Positions 34,967 to 46,461 of a stretch of DNA of 64,000 nucleotides are shown here, piece after piece; positions within the stretch are counted from its first letter, which is position 1; every line of letters begins with the position of its first letter. The notes under the pieces are model-generated. The model worked only from the letters and a program-made list of their open reading frames with translations. It was not told the origin of the DNA and did not search any database. This DNA comes from Bugula neritina. Lineage: Eukaryota > Bryozoa > Gymnolaemata > Cheilostomatida > Bugulidae. The stretch spans positions 24,137,128 through 24,201,127 of the forward strand of contig OZ037767.1 of NCBI GenBank assembly GCA_964035545.1, in the 5' to 3' direction. The position numbers were made by a program, and so were the translations under genes.

Positions 34967-37765
34967 ATGAAGGGAACTCTTGTTGAATTATTTAGACTGA
35001 TAGCTTTGGTGGGTTTAATAGGGGTGAGATTAGGTGCTCCGCTAACTCCAACCTCAAGACATGGTAAGTTTCTTTACTATATTATAGTGACTTCTGCCAG
35101 CCACTAGGTGAACCAAATACGAATTATTATATTATATTCCTAGTGCTTATCTTTTTGATTGGCGTTTAAATTTAAGCTTGACTACTTTTTTCTACAAGCC
35201 AACACCTTTTTATGCAGCAAGTTTTCTTAGAACTAGAGCTATTTAAAACAAATCAGCTTTATGCTTATCATTATAAATGCTTCACACTTGATAAGCTTAG
35301 TGTGAGAACCTATGCCATCTGTGCAGACTGTGCTCCTTGATATTATGCTATTTTATTAAATTTGTTTAGTCCTCTAGTAGTTTTATACGTATGACTACTT
35401 TTATATACTTTTAGCCAAATGTATCATTAAAAATACTAAAATTAGAAGAATCGAATTGAGAAACATTAACAAACAAAATGTATATCCTGTATATAGATAA
35501 AATTAATATAGAAATTGGAGCTATTTGAAGCTTGAGCAACTCGTTGTATTACTTATATGCTGACTTCAAACATTTCTATTGTGATTTCTATAGCAATTCC
35601 CAAGTATTGCAGCAAAGTAGTATAAAAATATTTCAATAGATTAATGCAGCAAAATATTGTTAAGTAATATATATATATATATATGCATATAATAATTATA
35701 TCAAAATGCGGGGAAATAGTAATTAGGTGTGGGCTTTTTACTATTAAGTAGATTTAAAATTCATAAATTGCTATAAATTGTAAATTTCATAACTGTGAAG
35801 AGGCAAGATTAATTTGTAAGTACAGTATAAAGCTTGTTTAGGAGCATTGCTTAGTTTGTGAAGTTGACTCTTTAAAGCAATCTAGTTTTTTAATTAATGT
35901 CAATTTTTATGACGTGGGAACTATAAAACTTTTGTAACATAATGTGCCTATAGTTCGCACTCTTAGCTATATATATAAAGTAATTGGATAGTTTATAGCA
36001 AACCCTGGTTAAAATTACATAAAAGATTAAATAAATTGTCATTATATAAATAACTTGTAGTGTGTGCAGTGTACAATTGATATATAAAGATATCTATATC
36101 AAGCCTAATTGCTAACTGACTCTAACGTTTGCGTATGACATATAACAAAGTTGTATAAATATTTGCTTGTGTTAACTTGATTTGCCACACTATCTTTTTA
36201 TGATGAATTAATATGCGTAGATAATTGAACTAAATGTTACACGGAGAAATTTAGCTATTCTCATGGGTTATATTTCCATTAGTCAAAGTTTTTTTTAGTA
36301 ATGAAATTAGAACGTTAGTAATTAAATATACCAGCTTGTAATAAGATTAGTAGAGATGAAAACCTATTAACTTTATCTTAAAAATTGTATTGATTTTTCT
36401 ATATAAACAAAAAGTTTTAGCACCAAAATATATTTCAACAAGTCTTTTTTTACAAGATGATTCCTGTTTTGAAATTTAAAATTAAAGTTTCGCTCAATTA
36501 AAAGTTTTTAGCTAATTTAGTTTGTAGTGAAATTAGTATATAAATATTTTGGTTAAATTATTTTAAATAAATACTTACAACTAATAACTGGTTAACTAAT
36601 AAAATTAATTTTATTTCTGTTATTTTTAATTTAGGGAAGATAATATTTTATCAGCAAAATACTATAATGTATCTTTCAATAAATAATTTTATGTTAGCTA
36701 CATATATTACTTTTATAGATTAATATTAAAAAATCTAAACTAAATTCATAATTTTAACTGTAATTTTGTAATACCAGAGTTCTTAATTGAATAATTTAAA
36801 CCAATCTTCTCAATTTCTATTATAAATACCTTTGCTTACAAGGCACAGTTATAGCTGAACCAGGAGATAAGAGAAGAAATATGTATACACAAAATGTCAG
36901 TAACTTGCTGACATAGTTGTCAACAAAGTGGGGATAAGCAGCATATGAAATTTCTCAGTGTGATCATTCATACACAGTGCTGGAAGATGCCACAGGCATT
37001 TCATAGTTGCATAATTGTTGTTTTAATTGGTCTTGCAAGTTGTTTTATAAATTTGAAACTCTAACATAGTACGGCGAAGTCGTTGCATCAATTTTTAATT
37101 GCAATTGACTGGAGATACACATACAGAACTTCAATACTGTGATCAAATGTGCAGTTAGAATAACAACCAAACTGTTTCTTTCACATTATTATAGTATGGG
37201 GTGCCAAATGGTAAAAAAATAAAGGTATATATGAGAGCAAATTATAGACCTATGAGAGCGTTTTGTGAACATATGGGAGAGAATAATGGCTAGATACTTC
37301 ATTATAAGCATATGAGATGATAATAAGCGAATTTTCTACCATTTGGCACTCCATACTCTAGAGTCTAGCTCCTCTTTCTATCTCCTTTACATAGTTGTTG
37401 CTCTTGTATAACTGTCCAGATGAAAAAATTAATATAACATATCATACTATTTGTAAATGTTTGATTAAGTGTAATATGTTTACTTGGTAGAAAGTCTGGA
37501 TGAAAATAACAAGCTTTTAGCCCAGATTCTGTCAGGAAAAAGCGACCAAGAAGAACATGGCCAAAATTTTGACCAAGATTATCAGGTTCCTAACACGGCC
37601 CTCTATGAAAATGATTTACAAGAGTTACAAGATATTATCTACAATAGAAATATCTTGAATGAAAAGATTGAACAATATTTGTATAGAGTTTTAGAACTGC
37701 AAGGGCAAGAAGGTTATAGCAGGTCATTTTCAAAAAGAGGAATATTTAGATTTGGTAAAAAGTAG
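34967..37765 (+). CDS. Neuropeptide-type prohormone with a single C-terminal GIFRF-amide
   Basis: Coding exons 34967-35063 and 37491-37765 give 372 nt and 123 residues. Residues 1-24 form a signal peptide (basic start, then LIALVGLIGV and a small-residue end LGA). A single dibasic site, KR at 114-115, is followed by GIFRFG and the final KK (122-123). This is the standard layout for cleavage by a prohormone convertase, trimming by carboxypeptidase, and conversion of the glycine to an amide, giving GIFRF-NH2. The 90-residue spacer is acidic, has no cysteines, and is predicted helical around ELQDIIYNRNILNEKIEQYL. It resembles FRFamide/sNPF-like peptides only at the last residues; I do not recognise the precursor family. 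The junction codon is GAA, and phase and splice sites agree. Confidence 0.75.
37193..37357. mobile_element. Short MITE-like inverted-repeat element
   Basis: AGTATGGGGTGCCAAATGGT at the left matches the reverse complement of ACCATTTGGCACTCCATACT at the right with one mismatch. The 165-bp unit sits in the prohormone intron, 133 bases before its last exon. It has no coding content. Confidence 0.75.
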
Positions 37766-38209
37766 ACATGAACTGTATTTTCAAGTGTTATAATATTTTT
37801 TTATGAATAATATTGAAATATATGTTGTGATTTGCATAGCATGAATATTATATTTTATTTAATAACCATTTTCCACTTTCAACTGCAAATGGGCAAAGCA
37901 TGATAGGTAAACAAGAACCTGAAATTTTTATGTCAAGTTTAGCTGCAAGCATCGAGCTGCTTTCAGGAGTTACTGATAAAACAGGCAAGCCCTTGTATTG
38001 TCCTAATTTAGTATGCCATAGAATATTGTAAGCCGCAGCCTATAGTTTCTACATATTAACTAAACTCTAAATAAAATTCATTTCATGTATTTGTTTTAAA
38101 TTTATTCTTATGCACTCTGGTCAGCCTGCTTAACATCCATCTATGAACAAATTGAAGGGTGCAAATAAAAAGTAAGTTTGACAAATTGGGTTAAATGAGT
38201 CATATATAC
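37766..38209. other. Downstream flank of the prohormone gene
   Basis: This flank contains AATAAA at about 38069-38074, a plausible polyadenylation signal roughly 300 bases after the stop codon. Nothing else was recognised. Confidence 0.4.
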
Positions 38210-38940
38210 AAATATTATTCTTTAGAGAATTTCTTCAAAGTTAATGCAAAACAAAATTTAGCTTACTGCAATACATAATATAATCTACCGAATTAGTAAT
38301 TATTAGTATATATTCAGTTGAGCAATGATGAAAATTAGCCAATAAAAACAGTGTTTACAAAAGCAAGGGTGTGCTGCAAGTATACATATAGTTGGAAATT
38401 GTGAAACTGGAATATGTAAAGTGAAAAGGAAAATATTTATTTAAAGCAATTAAAGTAGCAACATAAAATTTAATAGATTGAATAATTAATGTTTTCTAGA
38501 CAAAGTGAGAAATATCCTCCAAAACATCCCCTGTAACCATAACAACACAACGAAGTATTAAACAGACTACTACAGTATAGAGATGATAATATTACACTAT
38601 AATTCATATTCATTGAGCTGTCAGATACAAACTCATTCAGTGGAGTTTTGTGCACTTGATTTGCAAAGGCTCTCAGTTATAATACAGTCACATGCATCAT
38701 TCTATTATTGTCTTTCCACTTTAATTTATTTTGTATGAACCTTTAACTAAAAATACATTTCCTTCTTAGCCCAGGTTCATTAGTTTCATTTAGTAAAAAA
38801 TTATGTTGAGTTATGAAGACAGATTTGAGGTTTGGCACTAATCCTGTTGGGGTTTTTTGTGTTTTTAAATAACATATCAGTAAAGTAATTCAGTTATATG
38901 AATTCAGTTTTCAATATTTTTTGATGATGTTAATATTTTA
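38210..38940. repeat. ~0.73-kb direct duplication, left copy
   Basis: Sequence shared with 39910-40630, including the blocks CATCCCCTGTAACCATAAC and GAGCTGTCAGATACAAACTC. Divergence is moderate and scattered with small gaps, so the duplication is not very recent. No gene is seen inside. Confidence 0.85.
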
Positions 38941-39744
38941 TTTTAATATTGAAATTGAAAAATTTAGTAAAATTACAACTTGATATTTTTAAGGAATTGC
39001 AATGATTTTTCCTTATTTTTTGAACATACATTATATACCACACTGGTATCACGCTGTATATCACTGAGCTGGAATAGACCAGTAATTGAGTTCATTGCTG
39101 TATATGTGCAAACCCATTACAACAACTAACAGTCGATTCGCTGTATTGCAGTACTAACTACAAATCCACAATAGGTAAAAGTAATCGAACACCACTCTAA
39201 TGCATCTACAGCTGAATGCATAGCCTATATAGGTATAAGTCTCTAAGAAATACCCCGCATGCAGTATAACCCCAATATGTTGTATTTCTTTACACAAGAG
39301 TAATTATTATATGATTGTTTTGCTAGTGCAGCTTATAATGGCAGGGTCTGCATTATTGTTTACTTGATATAAGTACTCAAAAAATATGATATTTTAAATT
39401 AAGCTAAAATTGGAAATTTTGCACCTTTGTATTTCTACAAACAGAATAACTCTTGAAAGCAAACAGATGGTGAGTCAGATGTGTTTCAGTCATGAGATTT
39501 AGTTTGGAGAAAAGTTCTGAGAAAAACATAGCTTACTAATCGGGTGGTTGTGACTTCGAGCCTTACTGATGCTCACACCATATAGCCAGAAGAGCAGCAG
39601 GGTGGCATTAGAAGTCATGACTCTTGCGGTCTTGATGTGATAGCAGAGAAATAGCTTCTCTAGCAAGCTATGACTATGTCAGTAAACATCTTGGCCAGGT
39701 AAAAGAATTTTCTAAGTGACAGATCAGCCTTATTTCAAAAGACA

Positions 39745-39754
39745 ATCACACACA

Positions 39755-39842
<88 letters not shown>

Positions 39843-39880
39843 CACACGCACAAACACACACACACATATATATATACACA
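39745..39880. repeat. (CGCA)n/(CA)n compound microsatellite
   Basis: About 22 CGCA units, then CA- and TA-rich runs. It reads as Ala-Cys-Val-Arg repeats on the minus strand, which I treat as non-coding. Confidence 0.95.
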
Positions 39881-39909
39881 TGTGCATAGTAGTCAAAGCT
39901 AGTCACATC

Positions 39910-40630
39910 CAAATATTATTATTCTTTAGAGCTTTTCTGGAGAACAAAATTCAACAAGTTGCAATAAACAAGAGAATTTATGGAATTTGTATTTACTAAA
40001 ATATTATTCAGTTCAATTATGATGAATATCAGCCAATGAGAACAGTGGTTACAAGAGCAGGTGTGTGCTGTAAGTCTACAAACAGTTAGAAATAATAAAA
40101 CTGGATTGTGCAAAGCGAAGAGTAAAATATTTATTTAGAAACAATGTAAAATAAAATTTAGTAAATTGCGTAGCTTATCTCTTTCATCCCGAGGGAGAAT
40201 TCTCCAAAACATCCCCTGTAACCATAACAACACAACTGAGTATATTTATCAGACTACTGTACAGTATAGAGATGATAATATTACACTATTCTTAACATTC
40301 CTTGAGCTGTCAGATACAAACTCATTCAGTGGAGTTTTGTGCGCTTGATATGTAAAGACTCTCATACAGTTATAATACAATCACATGCATAAGATTCTAT
40401 TGCTGTCTTTCTTTCTATTTTGTATGAACCTTTAACTAAAAATACATTTCTTAGCTCCTTAGCCTAGGTTCACCAGTTTCGTTCAGTATAAAAACATGTT
40501 GAGTTATCAGGACAGTTTCGAGGTTTGGCACTAATCCTGTTGTGGTTTGTGTGTTTTAAATAACATATCAGTTGAGTAATCCAGTTAGATGAGCTCAGAT
40601 TTCCATATATTTTGAATAAGTTAACATTTC
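39910..40630. repeat. ~0.73-kb direct duplication, right copy
   Basis: Partner of 38210-38940, about 1.68 kb away in the same orientation, just downstream (on the minus strand) of the many-exon coiled-coil gene. Confidence 0.85.
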
Positions 40631-40725
40631 ATATTGATGGCTAGGTCTGTAGGTTGTTGCTCGTATTACAACTTTTTCTTTCTACTACAAATTGACAGAT
40701 CTAAAGAATAACATATGAGTAAATC

Positions 40726-41048
40726 TTACTTTCTAGCCTTCTTAACACCCTTCTTCTTCCCATTAGCCATCTTTTCGTCAAATTCAACTCTTTTCTCGAC
40801 TCTAAAAATCCGTTTATCTCAATGACGGCTTAAAATTAGAGACGTAAAGAAAATACTGCTTATTAATTGATTACAGTTTTCAAAATCAAATTCTATAATT
40901 ACCCTCCACAACTTTTGATTTCTTCGTCTGTGTTGACCCCTCTGTCTTTCTGTTGCACTTTGTTCTCATTCATCAAACTTCAAACACACAACAACTAATA
41001 TTTATAAATCTCATATTACTTTGTTATGTATTATTATATAATTCAAAG

Positions 41049-41134
<86 letters not shown>

Positions 41135-44100
41135 GTGTGTGTGCGTGCAGCATTGAAATATTAGGGAACACATAATAGATAGCAAAATATTTTTTAAAAT
41201 ATTACCTTGACACTTTCCACTCATACCAGTCCTGTATAAAATATAGAGAGCATCTATTACACTACTTCATCTACATGGTGTATGCATATAATTCAGAGAC
41301 AAAGTTGGCCTCAATTGAAAAATATGTTCGGATGTGCAGATAACAATAGTGGCATTTTCAGAACAGGTCAGATAAATACAATATAGAACTGTCCTATTTT
41401 ATGAACATATGAGGTTTTTCAGTGACACAAAAATCTAGCACATTACCTCATATGCATTCTATTATGTGACTAGCTAGCTAGTATAGTCACTTACAGGACT
41501 GCTAAGTGGGCAACAACTTTCTATAACAGCAACTAAAAGTCAGCTACAATTATAAATCAAATGAAAAGTTAACAGCAACAAACATACCTTAACCTGCTGC
41601 AGATAGTTAACCTGAGCCTTCAGTCTGAGAAACAATAAACAAGAGAAGACAATTAACTCGGACAAATTATTATATACCTATCACACACATGTTTATAACA
41701 GCATTGTAAACACTTTCATATATTTATATTTTTTTGGATGAATTAAGTTTCAAGCTCACCCTTTGCTCTCTTGTTTCATTCCTTTGACGTAGTTTTTGCC
41801 GATAGCCAGCTCAATCTTATTCCTCTGCAAAACACAAGTTATAATACAAATAGATAACAAACATTAATAGATGGTTGCAGTTAGTTTTGTAGTACATGAA
41901 GAGTGATCAGTGATCAGAATGTAACAAAGTAGTAAGTTGATAATTTGTCATTAGGATAAATCACTTGGTATATGAAATGTGGCATATAGATATGTTAGAT
42001 GGAGTAATTAGGTGAACGAGAGAATGTGATGTCCATGTAGTCAGCAGTGTTAGCTAAATACCATGACTCATAGACCCAGTCTCAAAAGTTAAACACTTTT
42101 ACTTACCATTAATCTCTTTTCATCTTGCTCCTTTGTTCTGTAGCAAAAATTAGAAACAAGATAAAACTTATTTTAGTGACAGAAAATTCAAAATATTATT
42201 AAAGCATATATACTGACAATGTTGTAAATACCTTGATTCATTTTATTTTCAACAATGCAAGTAGCTTTGGTAAAATCTAAAAGCTGTAATATTTTCAATT
42301 TAAGAAGTTTCACAAAGTCATAGGGGTAGCCAAAACATTCTAGCAATCTAGAAATTTAAATAGCTCAGGTTTCAAATGTTGCACAAAATTAGAGCCAATA
42401 AGCATTTCATAGTTGAATGTTGAATGCTGTTTTTAGTTGATTCTACTTGCTGCATCTCTAAATTATTATCTACCAGAGTGAGTATACCAACCTATATAAC
42501 TACTTTTGTATTACTCAAAAACATGACTTCACAAGCTTTATGAATAAACATTTTCAAAATCAAACATAGAAACTAATCGCAAACATCGGTTTTTGACTCA
42601 AGATCACAGATTTGAGCTGCCATATAGTGACAAATTTAATAGTTTTTACCAGTTTGCTTCAACACTGTCTAGACTTTCACCTGTTGAGTTAATTATATAA
42701 AACTTTTACACTTTTAATACAAACACAACTAGTGTTGTTATTGAAAATCTACAACTTACTCTTCCCACTTGGCTTTCTCTTTTTCATTTGCCAAAATGGC
42801 TTCGGACATCTCCGAGTTCGTCTTGGCACTATAAAAATTAAGATATTTGTAAATACCTATAGCAAAGAATAGTAGACGTGGTCTACACATTCAACTTGAG
42901 CAGTTGATATACGTTGAGATAGAAAAGTTTAGCAGGAATTATTACGATTGGGAACTGAAATGCATGAAAAACTCATTATTTTAAAACTGCAACTTGTTTA
43001 AAATTGATCCCACCACCTATAGGCAAGGCTAATTCAATCCGTTATAAAATTACTATTCAATAAGAACTTCACGTACCAATTGAACCTATTTTTAGAATGT
43101 TATAATAACTTACAGGGAATCTCTCTCCTCCATCATCTCAGCTTTCAGCTAAAAACGGTAAAAGATAAACAATAATATTTTAAGATTTGTAACAGAATAA
43201 CCTAAAATAGCACAATACTACAACTGCAGCTGGTGGACAATTGTTATCTCAGGTAATTTGATAATTAATGAAACCTCATAATAATCCTGTTTTGATATGA
43301 ATTCAATTTATTCACATTATTTACAAACATTAGTTTGAAAAAGTTTTATACCAGCAACTAATATAGCAGCCAGGCACAACTAATTATGAATAGCATTTTT
43401 ACCTCATTTATCTTCAAAGTAAAAAGCTTTTTTGTAATTTATTTAACACTAGTAGCACCGCCTATACTTGCAATAGTAGAAATTTTAAATAGAAGTAAAT
43501 ATTCTAGACTCACCAATTCCATCTCTCTCTCAGCACAGCGCAACCTGAAAAATGCTCACAGTATGAAATTTTAGCCAATAGAAGTACAGGCACAACAGAC
43601 AATAATAATTAACATTAGCTTTGGCAGAATAGTTAAGTTGCTACCCAAAACATTAAACAAATGGAGGTCTGTTCATTTCAGTCTGCAGTAACATACACAA
43701 TTAAATAAAGCCCTCTTCAATTTTAGTAAAGAAATATAGTTGTTGCACTATAATATGCTAATTCAACAAATAACTGGATATCATTCAATATTTTTATAAG
43801 CAGCTATATAGCTCTATGTTATGTTTTCAAGCATCTAGCAAATATACTAAATTCTTTTAAATATTCCAAAGACAAAAGACACCAATTGTATACATACAAA
43901 CCCTGTTTTTTTCAACATATGCACATGAATACTTTTTATCTAAATAACCAACTTACTTCTTGTCACCGAAAAAAAATTACCCCCACTGCGATTCAAACCC
44001 GATACCTCTGGCTTGCAAACAACATGGACTACCTGGTAATCACAACACTACACCCCACCCACTTCACATGAACTCCACTGGCCTCTCTACTACTCCTTCA

Positions 44101-45533
44101 GTCATCAGGTTATACTTACTTGTTCTTCAGTTCTTCATTTTCCATCTAAGAAAAGCAAGAGGAAGTTACACTAAAGTAAATACAATAAATTATTACAGAT
44201 TTAAACTCTTTTCTTGAACTGTTTTAAGTTTTCAACAAGGATTGCACACACCTATAGTATGTATATATATAAGATGCATGTAGTTAGTTGTGACTAAAGA
44301 TCTTATAAGTCTTGAGTTGTCTGGAGAACTTATTTTAATCTACAAACCTGCCATATCAAAACACAAGCAGTTATTGTTCTTAAATTGACATTAAAATTAT
44401 ATTATTTCATATCATATAATATAATTTTTTAATTGTCAAATGAGTAATAATTATAGATAAGTCAAAAATTCATTGCGGCATACAGATAACATATAATTTT
44501 TATTAGGACTTACTTTCATAAGATCTTTCTCCCTCTCCATCTCCTTCTCCATCTCTCTGTGCCATTTGAAAAGGAAATAACAGAAATTAATATTGAAAGC
44601 ATGGACACCGAATTAACACACCAATAGGCCTCACAGGGTTTAGTAAAACCTACTCTCTGTTTGCTGTCAGAATATATTTGAGTGAGAATCTTTCACAGTT
44701 TTTCCATGACATTAGGCTTTTAGACAAACAAGTGTTGAAAAAATTTAAAAACAACATATTTTATTCTCAATACGTGATATAATAATATATATTCTACTAC
44801 AAAAGAGATCAGTATCACTATATGATATGTTCTGTATTCAAATATAGCAGCACTCATGATATCACTTCAGCATATGTTAACCAGTCACTGCTTCTTACGG
44901 AAGAGAAATTACTTACCCACATTCCTCTATCAACCTCTTGTTCTTCTACAAAATCAATGCTAGAAATGTGGTTTGCTATTAATTTATTCTAACAATATAC
45001 AACAAGCTCTGCTATTAAGTAGCTTCCTTTCTCAAAAAAGTTTGCACTTTTTAATATGTCACACTGATACTTTCTGAAGAGCAAGAAGCATGAACAAAAG
45101 GTGAGGTGTTTGTGATGAAAATAGTAACAGTCTGCTATATAATGCAGTGCAGAAAGTATAGTGCATGTAAAAATATTATTGCCATAATTTGCAACTGAAA
45201 AATGTTTTATGCAATACACCAGAAAATGTTACCTCTATATTAGGTATGCTAATTAAGATTTAAATTATTTTGCTATTACTTACCACCCACAGATAAACAC
45301 ATATGAGCTCGCAAACAACTGAAAATAAAAAAAGCCCAACCCTTACTTTGCAATATAATGAAATTACAGAACTATTTTCATATGTTCCTAAGCTATGCAG
45401 TGTATTAGCGATAAAAAACAAGTTAAGGCAGCATGAATGAAATATGTTGAAGAAACAAAGATATCAAAGTCCAGTTAAAATACTCACCTAAAGCAGCAAA
45501 TAGAATAATTGCAATTATCAAAGTCTCACTCAT
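40726..45533 (-). CDS. Membrane-anchored coiled-coil protein encoded by 13 micro-exons
   Basis: Exons on the minus strand: 45533-45488, 45318-45284, 44945-44917, 44556-44514, 44145-44120, 43544-43514, 43148-43114, 42828-42760, 42137-42107, 41824-41760, 41624-41594, 41231-41206 and 40801-40726. Together they give 543 nt and 180 residues. Exon sizes are 26-76 nt, mean 42, and every join keeps frame with GT-AG sites. Residues 4-27 form one hydrophobic helix (TLIIAIILFAALVVCELI...). The rest is highly charged and heptad-like (EMEKEMEREKDLMK, AEREMELLKAEMMEERDSL), ending in a lysine-rich tail (GKKKGVKKARK). It looks like an uncleaved N-terminal anchor with a long coiled-coil tail, probably cytosolic. 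I do not recognise a family. Because each exon is tiny, an individual boundary could be wrong, but the whole set is very unlikely by chance. Confidence 0.78.
41050..41130. repeat. (AT)n microsatellite
   Basis: An uninterrupted AT run in the last intron of the micro-exon gene, followed by GTACGTGTGTGTGCGTG. Confidence 0.95.
43965..44075 (-). repeat. tRNA-like fragment, possible SINE remnant
   Basis: On the minus strand, GGGTTTGAATCGC resembles a tRNA B box/T-loop. It is preceded by a tRNA-like stretch (CCAGGTAGTCCATG) at roughly the right distance. The T stem does not pair well, so this is not a working tRNA. It sits in an intron of the micro-exon gene. Confidence 0.3.
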
Positions 45534-45740
45534 TTTTTCAAAACAGCAAATATAGTAACTAGGTACACCATATAATTATGTAGAAGTAGAAGAATTTCTT
45601 TGAGTTAAACAATCCAATCATAATTATTTATGTAACAATCATAAGCCTTAGTTTTGAAAACTTAACACAATTATGTAAAAATTTTTATTGCTGATTGTTG
45701 CATTTTATAGAATGTTTTTATTATAAGTTTATTCCCACAG

Positions 45741-46461
45741 GCTAAATATTTACTTCCTGTTTCCACAAATAATTAAGGAATGGCTTCAAAATAATATACA
45801 ACTGAAAAAGAGATCATTAATTTATGATATGATAAAGGAACTTCATGATTCTATTGATAATAAATATAATTTTTTACCAAACTTAAATACACTTGAAGAC
45901 TGTTTAACAGAAAAAGATTCAACCTTACGTAAGAATTAATTGGGCTAAAAACTCACATGCAGTGAAAGGAAAATAATGATTTGTTAACATTAGCAGAGCC
46001 TGTCAGAGCAAAACAAATACAATAACTTGATATCTACTCATTGACAAGATGAAAGTAACTAAAATATATGATAATAGAAAGAAATCTCTACGGAAAAATA
46101 GGAGATGCAAGCAAAGAGCATAGATATAATGATGTCACATGATTTAGTGATTGTTAACAAATTGCTTTATTTTTGAAGATGCCATGCATTGTCAACTTTG
46201 ACAGATTAATGCTGTAAAATGTAAACTTTAATCAGAGAGAAGAAAACATAAATGTATTGTTTGGAGACAAGAGCTAACAAAAGCAATAACAATAAAAAGC
46301 TGCTGTACAGTACAGATATGAAGAAAGATATTATATGTGGGTTTCTTTCTGCAGGCACACAGCATCCATATGGGATTATTATAGCAACTAATAAAATCTC
46401 TGAAAGCTTCCAAGTGTCACATTGTGTGTTGGCAATTTTGCCAAGAAAGCGATGTACATAA
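45741..46461 (+). CDS. 3' end of an unrecognised + strand gene (last two exons)
   Basis: Exon 45741-45928 follows a strong acceptor (TTTATTCCCACAG) and ends at CTTAC|GTAAGA. Exon 46355-46461 follows TTTCTTTCTGCAG and ends with TAA at 46459. The phases fit (the split codon becomes CGC, Arg), giving 97 visible residues. The frame has no upstream ATG and is closed just before the acceptor, so 5' exons must lie to the left, perhaps inside the introns of the opposite-strand micro-exon gene. The predicted text is helix-rich (IIKEWLQNNIQLKKRSLIYD, IKELHDSIDNKYNFLPNLNT) and ends VLAILPRKRCT. No domain is recognised. The gene model is tentative and could be a pseudogene. Confidence 0.4.

Noticed and set aside
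39535-39600. Possible tRNA B box (GACTTCGAGCC)
   Set aside because: No A box at a suitable distance and no cloverleaf; too weak to call even as a SINE.
39730-39912. Minus-strand Ala-Cys-Val-Arg repeat frame
   Set aside because: Translation of the CGCA microsatellite.
43960-44217. 85-residue + strand frame in an intron of the micro-exon gene
   Set aside because: Overlaps the reverse strand of a tRNA-like repeat remnant and an exon of the opposite gene; no coding support.
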